This document shows, one piece after another, positions 50,001 to 59,787 of a DNA stretch of 64,000 nucleotides. The notes beneath the pieces were generated by a model. It ran no database searches. It saw only the letters and a list, made by a program, of their open reading frames with translations, and was not told the DNA's origin. This DNA comes from Annona cherimola. Taxonomy: Eukaryota; Streptophyta; Magnoliopsida; Magnoliales; Annonaceae. The translations under genes and the position numbers were made by a program. Each line of letters begins with the position of its first letter. Within the stretch, counting starts at the first letter, position 1. The DNA is taken from NCBI GenBank assembly GCA_030490835.1, contig CM059975.1:33574133-33638132 (forward strand), read 5' to 3'.

Positions 50001-50314
50001 AGTGCTTTTTCATTGGTTAATATGGTATAATTTGACCCATAGGCTCACTACAATTATATAATTAATTTCAATTGTACAATTTTTATTAAAATCATCTGAT
50101 TATAAAAAAATATGTGTAAAAAAAGAAAAAGAAAAGAAAAGAGAGAAATTTTTACAAAAAATATTACAAATGGACAAGATTAAAAAGAAAAAATTACAAA
50201 TGGCTAAAAAATATATTACAAAAAAATCACAAGTGGTCAATATTACTAAAAAATCAAAAAAAGATGGCATGGGATAAATTTGATAAGCTTGCGAAGCGCA
50301 TCAACACACCCATG
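47081..50314 (-). mobile_element. Chromovirus-type LTR remnant, interrupted by copy C
   Basis: It starts TGTAGCGCCTTGCCGGCC, like 11283, right after the old chromodomain (candidate duplication TTTCT at 47076-47080). The middle, with GGGCTAACTCAATAAGTAGG, matches the style of chromovirus LTRs. Copy C at 48257-49591 splits it: ACTTAAGCATT before and GCATTTCATC after rejoin without gap. The end (a GGGCCCTACA-type terminus) was not found; the copia LTR at 50315 follows. Confidence 0.6.
48257..49591 (+). mobile_element. Solo LTR, family A/B/C, copy C
   Basis: Flanked by the perfect duplication GCATT (48252-48256 and 49592-49596). It starts TATTAAGC and ends ATAAATA. A TATA box CTATATAAAGA lies at about 48661-48671, and the LTR end shows the TCGATATTTTATATACT landmark. 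It is about as diverged from copy B as B is from A. Confidence 0.85.
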
Positions 50315-51989
50315 TGTTGAAACATGAGGCAAATTAAGCATAATCTATGTTTTGATGATTAACAACTCAATTTGAGAATCATTTAAGTACTAATGTATTT
50401 GTTAAATGATGTCAAGGTTCATATACTCACAGGTCAAAAGGATGGCAGGCCAAGTCTCATGCCAAGTCGACTCATGCATCGCCTAAGGTGAAGTCTATAC
50501 CAAAGTCGACTTCGGTATCGACCTCAAAGCCTCAAAAATCGATAGCGTCGAAATTTGGACTCCGAGACAGACGAAGTCGCAACCAAAGTCGACTTCGCCT
50601 GCGACTTAGGTAAAGTCGCAACACAAAGTCGACTCCAATTGCGACTTTGGTGAACTTCAGTTATAGGTATTGAAGCTAATAGAATTAAGTCGCATATCAA
50701 GTCGACCCCATCATGTGACTTGGGTGAAGTCGCATATCAAGTCGACCTCAACATGCGACTTGGATGAAGTCACACCTCAAGTCGACTTAAACTTGCGACT
50801 TAAGTAAATATCAACATTAAATTTCTTATAAACTCCTTGTTAGAATGAAGAATTCAAATTCAAGAGGCAATGACAATCTTGAGTCAAGACCACTTAAAAG
50901 AATTGTATCAAGTGCATCAAGGAATATTAAACAAACTCAAGTATCATGATAAAAGTTAAGGACTAAAGGCTCAAATAAAGGTCTATACACTTGAAATATG
51001 AAGAACGAAGAAAGACTAACACACAAGTATATCATAAACAAGTCAAAAGTTCAAAGAAGATAGATGGCTGGTGAAGTCGCATCCAAAGTCGACTCCACCT
51101 GCGACTTGGGTCAAGTCTGAAGACCAAATCGACTCACGTATGGAACTTGACTAGGAGGCTAAAGACCAAAGTCGCATATGAAGTCGACTCCAGTCTGCGA
51201 CTTCGGTGAAGTCCCTTTCAAAGTTGACTCCACCCTGTGACTTAAACGAAGTTGCATTCCAAGTCGACTCCAAGTGCGACTTGAGTCGCAGCGATCGAAA
51301 AAATTTGAATGTTGGCACATTCAATGTGTGACACCTACCTCTAAATGTTCGAATTTACTCTCCTCTATTTAAGGCACTTCAAATGAACAAGGAAGAGTAG
51401 ACAAGTGAGCATTGACTGAGTTCAACTTCCTTATTTTATAGTATTTAAGTGATCTACAAGAAAATTTTCAAGAAGAACACTGATTCAAACTGCCAAGTGC
51501 TGAAGTGCTCCATCTTCAACTTATACAAGTTCTTCTCTGTGCAAGAATCTACCTACACAACTGTAAAGTGTATAATCTTTCTTTATTCATTAATCATTTG
51601 TATTCCACTTGGTTTAGTATTGGAGACTAAGACCAAATGAAGGCAAAATAGTGTGTGATTGGAGTGGAACTCGTCACCTACTTGTGCTGGGTTTGTATAA
51701 GGCCCCCTAGAGCTGAAATTTAGAAGAAAGAAAGGGCTCTGCTGTATTGAAACCATATTTAGTGGAATCCAAAACACTAAGGAGTGTTCTTGGAGGCGTA
51801 GAGTAGGGAGGGTTGTCCCGAACCACTATAACTTCCTGAGTTTTATTATTTACTGCTTTTATATTTCACATTTTTTATTCAAGAGGACAAAACTTTTAAG
51901 GGGTTGAATTTTTCGGCTACAAAAGAACTCTTAAAAAGACCCAATTCACCCCTCCTCTCTTGGGCTTTGCCATAAACTCGGGACCAATA
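50315..51989 (+). mobile_element. Solo LTR of the Sirevirus-like family
   Basis: It starts TGTTGAAACATGAGGC and ends AACTCGGGACCAATA, with the perfect duplication CCATG (50310-50314 and 51990-51994). GTCGAC palindromes cluster at 50455-50790 and 51080-51290. The 3' part (AACCACTATAACTTCC, AGACCCAATTCACCCCTCC) matches the other copies. Confidence 0.92.
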
Positions 51990-51994
51990 CCATG

Positions 51995-52501
51995 GTCGTT
52001 GCAAAGGTGGCTAGAGACATTAAAACACCACATGGATTGCACCAACAAAAAGACGCAAACAAAATACTAAGAAAGGAATTTCTTGATGAAGAAACTGCTA
52101 AATACCCATGGGCATGAATTTTCAAGTGAAAACAAGTGAACAACACAAAAAAATCAATTAGAAGAGCAAAGAGAAAAAACTGATGATGCATGAGAAATGG
52201 CTCCCTTGGATTGATATACATATAGCCTTTTTTATTATTAGATTGGAGGAACCATGGGAACCTTCAAAGGCTGGCAGTCACATTGGTGTTTGTGAGGTTG
52301 GAACCCATGAAAACAGTTGCTACTAAAAAGAAGAAGTTAATAAAAAATTTGAAGAATCATGAGCAAAATGCAAGCATGTGAGGGTTGGCCACTCATGGAG
52401 ATTAGTGACTCCCCTCTTGGTCTAGAGACACCCAATATAGTAATAGCAAGAAGCTGGTGAACTTGGCATGCGGATGAACAACCAACAAAATGGGTGTCGG
52501 C
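51995..52501. other. Unclassified sequence between two LTRs
   Basis: No gene. It may continue the chromovirus LTR that starts at 47081, since its phrases (GGTTGGCCACTCATGGAG) suit a retrotransposon leader, but this is not demonstrated. Confidence 0.3.
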
Positions 52502-53134
52502 TGTTGGTCCTGAGTTTATGGCAAAACCTAAGAGGGGAGGGGTGAATTGGGTTCTTGAAAAATTCTTTCGGTATATTTAGTTTAACCCCTTATGAGTTTA
52601 ATCCCCTTAATAAAATATGCTAAGAGATAAAATGAGATGGTGCAAATAGAATATAAAATGCAAGCCATAAAACTACATAAAAGACAATAATATATAGTGG
52701 TTCGAGCAACTTTTCCTACTTCACTCTTCTAAGTACACACCCCTTCTGTCTTAGGTTCCACTATTGTATATCCAATACAATTTAGAGCACCTGGTCTCTT
52801 CTAGATTCTAGCTCCATGGGACATATACAATAATCAGTTGTTGGTGAGACAACCTCTAACCAACCAAGTCTAATCGTTTGTGAGACAAACTCAAACCAAC
52901 CCCCCTAGTTTGCTTCTTCTTAAATTTAATCTCCAACACTGATCCAAGGAACAACCCAAAATAAAATAGATAAAAGAAATTTTATACTTTATAATGCGTA
53001 ATCAATTTACTCTGAAAACTACTTGTATTTGAAGAAGATGATCTTATAAGCTCTCTTGAAGTAGCAGCACTTATAGCTTCGATAATTGATCAAATGATTT
53101 CAATACTTCTTACATACTGGAGGTTGTAAGCTCA
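52502..53134 (-). mobile_element. Sirevirus-like LTR, interrupted or truncated
   Basis: It starts TGTTGGTCCTGAGTTTATGG and parallels 9867-10500. It stops at 53134, where another LTR starts. The palindrome-bearing part is missing and may continue beyond the right edge of the window. Confidence 0.8.
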
Positions 53135-53943
53135 TGATGCGTACCAAGTGCTTGTCGTTAAGAGCACTATGATCATCAGTTTAATTAAAATTAACTGAAA
53201 TACATTAAAGCTACCACTATGCAGGTGATAGTGTAGAATAACGGTGAGTCAAGTCGAATCCACAGAGAGACAATATAGTTTTGAATTGTTTAAAAAGAGA
53301 GAGTATAGAGAAGAGAGAGAAAGAAATTGAAGAGAAAGGAGAAGAAATTATAGAGAGAGAGAGAGAGCAAAAGAAATTAGAAAGAGAGAAAGAAATTAGA
53401 AAGAAAGGAGAAGAAATTAGAGAGAGAGAGAGGGGAATAAAGAGATAAGAAAGAGGAGAGAGAAAGAGAGGTTAGAGAGAGAAGAAAAGAGAAAAGAGAA
53501 GAAATTAGAGAGAGAGAAGAGAGAGAAAAGATGGAGAAAAAAGAAAGTGAGACAAGAAACTAAAATAAAAGAAATTATAATTAACTAACAACTTAATTAA
53601 AGTTATTCTAAGAAAGCAATTAAAGCTATGAAATTCAACTATTAAAGCAGGAAAGAGAATTACATTAAATTTAATCTAAAAATTACAAAGCGGAAAATAA
53701 AGCAGTAAATCTAACCTAGGAATTAAAACTACAAATTAAAAATTAACAACTATAAAGCAGAAAATAAAATTTACATCACCCAAATATGAAGAGCAAATCT
53801 CCACTTGAAGGGAATTTTATTGCTTGGCCCCACCTCCTTGCTAAGGGTCCCACAAGAAGGGGTCCCACCCAAGGGAGAGGAAGTTGTTTTTGGTTGTGTG
53901 GAGGGACCCTCCTTTTATAGAAGGGCATTGAGGGGGTGGAGAG
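53135..53943 (-). mobile_element. Athila/Tat-type gypsy LTR, interrupted
   Basis: It starts TGATGCGTACCAAGTGC on the + strand. The minus strand reads CTGTGGATTCGAC...ACGACAAGCACTTGGTACGCATCA (two separate landmarks), the usual end of Athila/Tat LTRs. It lies inside the LTR at 52502 and is itself cut at 53943 by the young element. TATAAAAGG on the minus strand near 53915 could be its promoter. Confidence 0.55.
53290..53575. repeat. Purine-rich (GA)n low-complexity tract
   Basis: About 285 bp almost without pyrimidines on the + strand, built of GAGAGA, AAGAAATTAGA and GAGAAAG units. It lies within the Athila/Tat-type LTR. Confidence 0.85.
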
Positions 53944-54202
53944 TGTTGGTCCCGAGTTGATGGCTAAACCCAAGAGGGGAGGGGTGAATTGGGTTCTTTA
54001 AAATTTCTTTTGGTAAATCAAAAATCTTAACCCCTTGAAAAAGTTAATCTCCTTTTTAAGCGAATGGAGAGCAAATAAGATAAAGCAGTAAAAATAAGTA
54101 GAACACAAGATTTATAGTGGTTCGGGCAAACCTTCCCTACTCCACTCTTCCAAGCTCACACTCCGTTGTGACTTGGGTTCCACTATGTATTCCAAGAATA
54201 CA

Positions 54203-54355
54203 CTTAGAGTCACCGCTCTCTTCTAGATTCAAAGCTCTAGGGGGCATACACAACTAGAGCCACTTGCTCTCTTCTAGATTCAAAGCTCTTGGGGGCATAT
54301 ACAACTAGAGCCACTTGCTCTCTTCTAGATTCAAAGCTCTAGGGGGCATATACAA
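54203..54355. repeat. Three tandem 51-bp units in the LTR
   Basis: Units start at 54203, 54254 and 54305 and contain GCTCTCTTCTAGATTCAAAG and GGGGGCATA. The same three units are at 63549-63701 in the other LTR. Older LTRs in the window have only one unit. Confidence 0.85.
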
Positions 54356-54694
54356 CTACTTGCACAAGTAGGTGATGAGTCTCACTCCAATCACACCCTA
54401 CTTTGCATACACTTGATCTTAGCTACCCAAGCTAAATCAAGATTTATACAACCAAATAAAGAAATGAATAAAAACTACACTTTACAGATTTGTGTAGGCA
54501 GTTTTGAGCTCGAGGAAGAAATCAAAGACAGCTGGGATGATGATCGTTGAAGCAACTTGCAGTTTGAAGCTCTTTCTTCCTTTGAAACACTCAAATATGG
54601 AGAAAAGGGATTTGAAAGTCTTTCTTGCACTTCTTTTCTCTCTATGATCCTTAGAGTAGTGAGTATTATATTTTTCTCACGTTCATTTGAATGT

Positions 54695-54706
54695 CCTTTT
54701 ATAGAT
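54695..54706 (-). promoter_or_regulatory. LTR TATA box of the young element
   Basis: ATCTATAAAAGG on the minus strand lies downstream (in element direction) of the palindrome clusters, where the LTR promoter is expected. Confidence 0.6.
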
Positions 54707-55840
54707 TGAGGAAAATATGAACGTTGTAGAAGTGGTTGGCGTGCAATAAATGAACTTCAACGTTCAAAAATTTGACCGTTATTCTCTAAGTCTAAGATGA
54801 AGTCGACTTGGCCTGCGACTTGGCTTCCAAGTCGCACATGGAGTCGACTTGGCCTGCGACTTGGGTTCTTTCAGAAACTCAAGTCTGAGACTTGGGTCAA
54901 CTTGGCTTTCAGACTTCAACTCAAGTCGATCCTGAAGTCGACTTGGGTTGCGACTTGGCTTGATCTATTGCAGAAACGCCTTGATCCTTACTTAGTTTGC
55001 TTTAGATTTCTCCCTTTAGTCTTCATGAATGTTGAGTGGCCTTTATGTTTGTAGTTCTTGTGATTCGATGAAGAGCTTGGCCTGGATACTCTTGAAATGT
55101 CTTGAATCTTGCAAACTATTTGAAAGCTATGAGTCCTTACACAAAATATGTGTGTTCCTTGCTTTGTTTCGGACTCACTTGATCTTCATGACTTGGGTAT
55201 TACTCCATTTGGAAGCTATCTTGAAGATTTTGCTTTGAGCTTGATAGACTTGATTTGAACTTGAACTTGGATTCTTGCTTTGATCTTAAGTCACTTTAAG
55301 AATAGTCTTTAAAGCTCATTTGTATGTGAAAAACTTCAAATGGATGTCTTGGATATGCTTGAATCTTCATCTTGGACTTCAAAACTTCTCAAGTCGAAGT
55401 TGGAGTCGACCTGGTTTGCGACTTCGCCCAAGTCGCATTTGGAGTCGACTTCGTCTGCGACTTCGTCATCTTCGGGAGCCAGATTTCAACGCTGGACATT
55501 TTTGTGCACTTTGAAGTCGATGCTGGAGTCGACTTCGTATGCGACTTGACTACCCAAGTCGCATGTGGAGTCGACTTGGCTTGCGACTTCACTCGTCAGA
55601 ATTCCTTTTTCAACTTTGTCCAGTTTTGGCTTGTTTGAAGTCGTTAGTGGAGTCGACTTCACTATCGACTTCACTCCCAAGTCGAAGTTCAAGTCGACTC
55701 GAAGATCGACTTGACTTCTCTGCTTTCCTTAAACACTTGGCAAACATATTAGTCATATATATATACTCAAATTAGTTCTTGTTAATCATCAAAACTCAAT
55801 CTTTGGTCAATTTGTTTTATTTTGAACATTGTTTCCAACA

Positions 55841-55858
55841 ATCTCCCCCTTTTTGATG
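55841..55858 (-). promoter_or_regulatory. Polypurine tract of the young element
   Basis: On the minus strand CATCAAAAAGGGGGAGAT directly precedes the LTR start TGTTGGAAAC. It is the plus-strand primer site and a Sirevirus-type signature. Confidence 0.9.
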
Positions 55859-56270
55859 ATTGACAAAACTTCATTTGAGTTGATACCTTTCAAAAAATTC
55901 AAACATGTTCATTTGAGAAAACAGAGCATATTCCTTGAACATATAATTTAGAGTTTTGAGTTTAAATGAGAATATTTTCAGAACATTAGTCATTTTGGCA
56001 TAGAGTATGCTTGAATACCTTTCAAGCCATATATTGAGTATTAATCATTAAGAATACTTTGTATTTATAAAAATTGCAATCACTTATCAAATATATTAAT
56101 CAAATCAAAAACCAATAAAACATCTTTTCATATATATATATGAAGTTTCATTACAGAGAACAAACATTAAACCATAAATGAAACCTTAAATACAATGTAC
56201 CCAACCCAAAACTTAAAAAAAAAACTTTCAACTCAATTCCTATTCTATCTATTCTATCTCCCCCTTTTTG
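55859..56270 (-). other. 3' untranslated part of the young element
   Basis: No ORF. A second purine tract (minus strand ACAAAAAGGGGGAGAT, about 56258-56273) sits at the end of the extra ORF and repeats the polypurine-tract sequence almost exactly. Confidence 0.7.
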
Positions 56271-57578
56271 TCAATCAAGCAAAAATAATGATTTGATGAA
56301 TTGAAATTGAGAGATCGGATATGGAATAGGTTTGATGGGACAATGATGGGCCGAGGAGTAAACAAGAGAAGTGTGATCGGGAGTTGCCTCTCTATGAACT
56401 GAACCCGACTCGTAGGGATCGAGTTCAGGCATGGGTCTCTTCTTATGATGGCCTGAGGCAAGATGATAGCGGATTTTTTGCATTTCCCGCTCGATTCTAT
56501 CTTGTCGGGAATGCATATCTTCAAGCGCATTAAGGACACCGGTGACAAGACTTGTCATCCGGTTTTCTTGATAGCCCATTTCTGCCCTCATGGCAATGAT
56601 TTCATCTTTGAGATCCCTTAGGGTGACCTCCTCAGAAGAGGTTGGAGGTACCCGTTCTCGTGCAACGGATCCTTGTGGGGAGTAGGAGCCGTGGGATTGA
56701 GGTGATGGTGGCTCTTCTGGAGCAGCCGGTGCCTCGGGAGGTTGCTCCCCCTCAGCTTGTGCTTGGTCTTCTTGATGCTCTTCTTCTGGAGCATCGGGCC
56801 GGAGTTCAAGTACATTGATTTTCATCCTCTGAATTAGTGCCTTGTTGATTGCATTTGTGGACTTGAGCACCTCATACGGCTCGCCTTCAATGTCCACCCC
56901 AAAATGTTTAAGGATCTTTGTGATCCAAGTGCCGTAAGGAAGGACGCCCCTTGGATTATCCTTTCGACTTGCCAAGGCTTCTAGAAATAATTTAGGTAGA
57001 CTCACTTTGACTTTGTTTGCTACCTTCCATAAGATCCCAGCTTCTTGTGGGTTTAACTGATTTCTACCACCACCTTTGGGGTAGATGCAGTGGGCAATGA
57101 GAAGCCTTAGTACCCGAAGTCTGGGTGACAAATCCATGTATCGAAGAAACTTGATCCCCGGGTGATACTTGTTACTCCGGGTGAGCTGATTATATATCTG
57201 ATCCATGGTAAGATCTTCCGGAAAAGGCTCTTCGATGTAAGGGACTCCAAGTATCTGTCCTAAATGACTCATTGCTCTGGTCTGGCTTGGATTTAACCCG
57301 ATTCCAAAATCTATATCTACTTCTTTGACATGTGTGCCAAAATTTTCTTCATCCCATTCATAGTAAAATATTCTGGTAAGATCTGGATAGACCTTGTCAT
57401 CCTCCTTGAGCAATTTGGTCCATCCTTGAAAATCTAATAGGTCTTCTATGTCGGACCCATAATCTTTCAAAAATTTGAAATCTATGATTTTCGGTATGAA
57501 TACCTTTTGTTCATAGAAGTTCTTGTAGAACCGGCCGTGATTGATTTCGGTTCTGAAGTATGTAGTGGGCATCTTCAA
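56271..57578 (-). CDS. Extra post-pol ORF, main part (plant-transposon-protein-like domain plus coiled coil)
   Basis: An open frame of about 433 residues from the ATG at 57572 (the frame stays open five bases further upstream, to a TAA at 57582). Residues 1-190 hold FYKNFYEQKVFIPKIIDF, DIEDLLDFQGWTKL, YPDLTRIFYYEW and LRLLIAHCIYPKGGG, a pattern seen in a plant family annotated only as a putative transposon protein domain. Then comes a Pro/Glu/Gln-rich linker, and near residues 320-385 a likely coiled coil (DLKDEIIAMRAEMG, then RQDRIEREMQKIRYHL). I see no signal peptide or membrane segment, so it is not clearly envelope-like. It lies between RNase H and the polypurine tract. A decayed homologue occupies the same place in the old element. 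Function unknown. Confidence 0.75.
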   Translation of the reverse strand: MKMPTTYFRTEINHGRFYKNFYEQKVFIPKIIDFKFLKDYGSDIEDLLDFQGWTKLLKEDDKVYPDLTRIFYYEWDEENFGTHVKEVDIDFGIGLNPSQTRAMSHLGQILGVPYIEEPFPEDLTMDQIYNQLTRSNKYHPGIKFLRYMDLSPRLRVLRLLIAHCIYPKGGGRNQLNPQEAGILWKVANKVKVSLPKLFLEALASRKDNPRGVLPYGTWITKILKHFGVDIEGEPYEVLKSTNAINKALIQRMKINVLELRPDAPEEEHQEDQAQAEGEQPPEAPAAPEEPPSPQSHGSYSPQGSVARERVPPTSSEEVTLRDLKDEIIAMRAEMGYQENRMTSLVTGVLNALEDMHSRQDRIEREMQKIRYHLASGHHKKRPMPELDPYESGSVHREATPDHTSLVYSSAHHCPIKPIPYPISQFQFIKSLFLLD

Positions 57579-57581
57579 AAC

Positions 57582-57860
57582 TTAAGTTTTGCCCGTTGCC
57601 GCAGTACCCCTTCTGCTTGCTCCGGAGTGTGTGCTCTGTGAAGCTTGGGCATGAGGTTGGCTTTCCAACCTTGTAGCTTGTTCCGATGTGTGAGTAGAAG
57701 CTTGGAACCGAACCCTTCTACCCGTAGAAGTTGAGGGTTCTTCTCGAACCCGTTTTGCAGGTGTCCTAGCTCTCCTAGGGACTTCTTCCTCAGTGTGAGA
57801 TGTGGGAGGTCTAGGCACAGGCCTTTTTGATGGTTTGGAGACGGCTTTCCTCGGGGCCAT
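57582..57860 (-). CDS. Extra post-pol ORF, basic N-terminal part
   Basis: 92 residues starting MAPRKAVSKPSKRPVPRP and rich in Arg, Pro, Ser and Thr, with RRARTPAKRVRE as a possible nuclear localisation signal. It ends in TAA and is in the same frame as the ORF at 57578-56271, with a single codon between the stop and the next frame's limit. In the old element the corresponding position has a glutamine codon (GQVLKM), so the TAA looks like one nonsense change in a single longer protein. Readthrough is the alternative. Confidence 0.7.
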   Translation of the reverse strand: MAPRKAVSKPSKRPVPRPPTSHTEEEVPRRARTPAKRVREEPSTSTGRRVRFQASTHTSEQATRLESQPHAQASQSTHSGASRRGTAATGKT

Positions 57861-58164
57861 TAGAGAGAAAGAGAATGATGAGATGGATTTTGAGAATGGA
57901 ACTTTGACAATGGGACTTGAAAGAACTTGAGAGATTTTGAGAATGGGAGGAGAAATGAGAGAGTAGTTGAGGGAGAGAGATAGAACTGAGATGGAGGAGA
58001 CGGATTGAGAGAGTTGGGAGAAGAAATGAGAGAATGCCGGAGAGATGAAAATAGCCGGAGAAGAGAGAGATAAGGAAGAAGCAGGGAAGCCGGAAAGAAA
58101 TGAGGAAGAAAAGAAAGAGAAGAGAAGAAAAAGGAAGAGAAGTCGGTCGAATGCGAAACGTCGC
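57861..58164 (-). other. Purine/pyrimidine-biased leader upstream of the extra ORF
   Basis: On the + strand this is GAGA-rich (58040-58140). On the coding (minus) strand it is a TC-rich leader of about 300 bp before the ATG at 57860, as in many plant 5' leaders. The old copy has a similar TC-rich leader at 34915-35060. Confidence 0.5.
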
Positions 58165-58318
58165 GCGTGGAGTCGACTTGCCCTAGGAGAAGTCGACTTC
58201 GGTCCTTCTGGAGTCGACTTCGCCTGGGGCGGAGTCGACTTCGACCCTAGTGGAGTCGACTTCGCTTCTGAAGCGGAGTCGACCTGGCGTCCCTGGAGTC
58301 GACTTGACTCATCGACTT
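58165..58318. repeat. Phased array of seven GTCGAC palindromes
   Basis: GTCGAC starts at 58172, 58192, 58213, 58234, 58255, 58278 and 58298, intervals of 20, 21, 21, 21, 23 and 20 bp. The core GGAGTCGACTTCG is conserved while the 8-10 bases between cores vary. It lies between the pol stop and the leader of the extra ORF, about 300 bp upstream of its ATG. Confidence 0.9.
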
Positions 58319-58353
58319 GACATTTTCAAATTTAATTTTCTTATCTATTTTTC

Positions 58354-59787
58354 CTAGTTAAGCTCTATCATCCCCATATCATTCCTAATCTTATAAAATG
58401 AATCTTTGGCTAGAGGTTTGGTAAAGATATCAGCAATTTGGTCTTCTGTTTTCACATCTTCTAAGCACACATCATGATTTTCAACTTGTTCTCTAATAAA
58501 ATGGTGTCTTACATCAATATGTTTAGTTCTTGAATGCAGTACAGGATTTTTAGTTAAACATATTGCACTTGTATTATCACATCTAATTGGAATATCAACA
58601 TATTCAATACCATAATCCTTTAATTGTTGTTTCATCCAAAGTAGTTGGGCACAACAACTACCGGCGGCTATGTATTCGGCTTCCGCAGTAGATAGAGCAA
58701 CACTTGTTTGTTTTCTTGAATAACATGAAACCAACATATGTCCAAGAAATTGACAAGTTCCACTAGTACTCTTTCTATCTACTTTGTATCCGGCAAAATC
58801 TGCATCCGAATATCCGATTAGATCAAAGGTTGACCCCTTTGGATACCATAGTCCAAGGTTTGTAGTTTTTATCAAATATTTAAAAATTCTTTTTACAGCA
58901 AGTAGATGTGATTCTTTGGGACATGCTTGAAATCTAGAGCACATACAAACACTAAATAAGATATCGGGTCTAGAAGCAGTTAAATAAAGCAAAGTTCCTA
59001 TCATGCTCCTATAAAGCTTTTGATCGATACTTTTACCGTTTTCATCCGTGTCGATTTTGATTGTTGAGCTCATTGGAGTGTTTGCCCCTTTGCTATTCTG
59101 CATTCCAAATTTCTTGAGCATCTCTTTGACATACTTGGACTGATTCAGAAATATTCCTTCACTTTGTTGCTTGATTTGTAGTCCAAGGAAGAAATTTAAT
59201 TCTCCCATCATGCTCATTTCGAACTCGCTCTGCATTATCTTAGAAAATTCTTGACAAAGATTTTCATCAGTAGCACCGAATATTATGTCATCCACATAAA
59301 TCTGTACAATCAAAATATTTTTATTTTTGTACTTGATGAATAAAGTAGTGTCTACTTTCCCTCTTTGAAACTCATGATCAATCAAGAATCTATTTAACCT
59401 TTCATACCAAGCTCTTGGTGCTTGTTTTAGTCCATAGAATGCTTTGGTTAATTTATAAACAAACTTTGATTGATCCTTTTCTTCAAAACCAGGGGGTTGT
59501 TCAACATATACTTCTTCATTCAAATAACCATTCAAAAATGCGCTTTTTACATCCATTTGAAACAATTTGAAGTTCATATGAGAAGCAAATGCTAGTAGGA
59601 TGCGTATGGCTTCTAATCTAGCCACGGGTGCATACGATTCTTCAAAATCAATTCCTTCTTCTTGGGAATACCCTTTGGCTACTAATATTACCTTGTTTCT
59701 AATTACAAGACCGCTTTCGTCTAATTTGTTCCTAAATACCCATTTTGTACCAATGACTGTATGATTGTTTGGTCTAGGAACTAAATG
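58354..59787 (-). CDS. pol: pol, reverse transcriptase and RNase H (young element)
   Basis: A frame of 423 residues from the first ATG (59625), open back to the TGA at 59788-59790. [33 protein letters not shown] (before the ATG), then [35 protein letters not shown] and the catalytic [10 protein letters not shown] near residue 108. RNase [43 protein letters not shown] and [11 protein letters not shown], with all the usual acidic residues. These are Ty1/copia types and look intact. The enzyme copies element RNA into DNA in virus-like particles. It is in the same frame as the protease-integrase part, so the two normally form one polyprotein. Confidence 0.92.
   Translation of the reverse strand, partial: HLVPRPNNHTVIGTKWVFRNKLDESGLVIRNKVILVAKGYSQEEGIDFEESYAPVARLEAIRILLAFASHMNFKLFQMDVKSAFLNGYLNEEVYVEQPPGFEEKDQSKFVYKLTKAFYGLKQAPRAWYERLNRFLIDHEFQRGKVDTTLFIKYKNKNILIVQIYVDDIIFGATDENLCQEFSKIMQSEFEMSMMGELNFFLGLQIKQQSEGIFLNQSKYVKEMLKKFGMQNSKGANTPMSSTIKIDTDENGKSIDQKLYRSMIGTLLYLTASRPDILFSVCMCSRFQACPKESHLLAVKRIFKYLIKTTNLGLWYPKGSTFDLIGYSDADFAGYKVDRKSTSGTCQFLGHMLVSCYSRKQTSVALSTAEAEYIAAGSCCAQLLWMKQQLKDYGIEYVDIPIRCDNTSAICLTKNPVLHSRTKHIDVRHHFIREQVENHDVCLEDVKTEDQIADIFTKPLAKDSFYKIRNDMGMIELN

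Larger units (their letters stand above)
53944..55840 (-). mobile_element. 3' LTR of the young Sirevirus-like element
   Basis: It starts TGTTGGTCCCGAGTTGATGG and ends GAACATTGTTTCCAACA on the + strand (1897 bp). It matches the first 711 bp of the other LTR at all but four positions with no indel. At least nine GTCGAC palindromes lie at 54795-54950 and 55400-55700. The TATA box is at 54695-54706 (minus). Three 51-bp tandem units are at 54203-54355. The flank GAGAG (53939-53943) should be the target duplication; its partner is outside the window. Confidence 0.95.

Noticed and set aside
53135..53943. Host gene promoter (TATA-like and GA-rich sequence)
   Set aside because: The LTR-end signature of Athila/Tat elements explains the stretch better, and no host exon follows.
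56271..57578. Calling the extra ORF an envelope gene
   Set aside because: Position agrees with envelope-like ORFs of some Sireviruses, but no signal peptide, membrane segment or glycoprotein features are visible.
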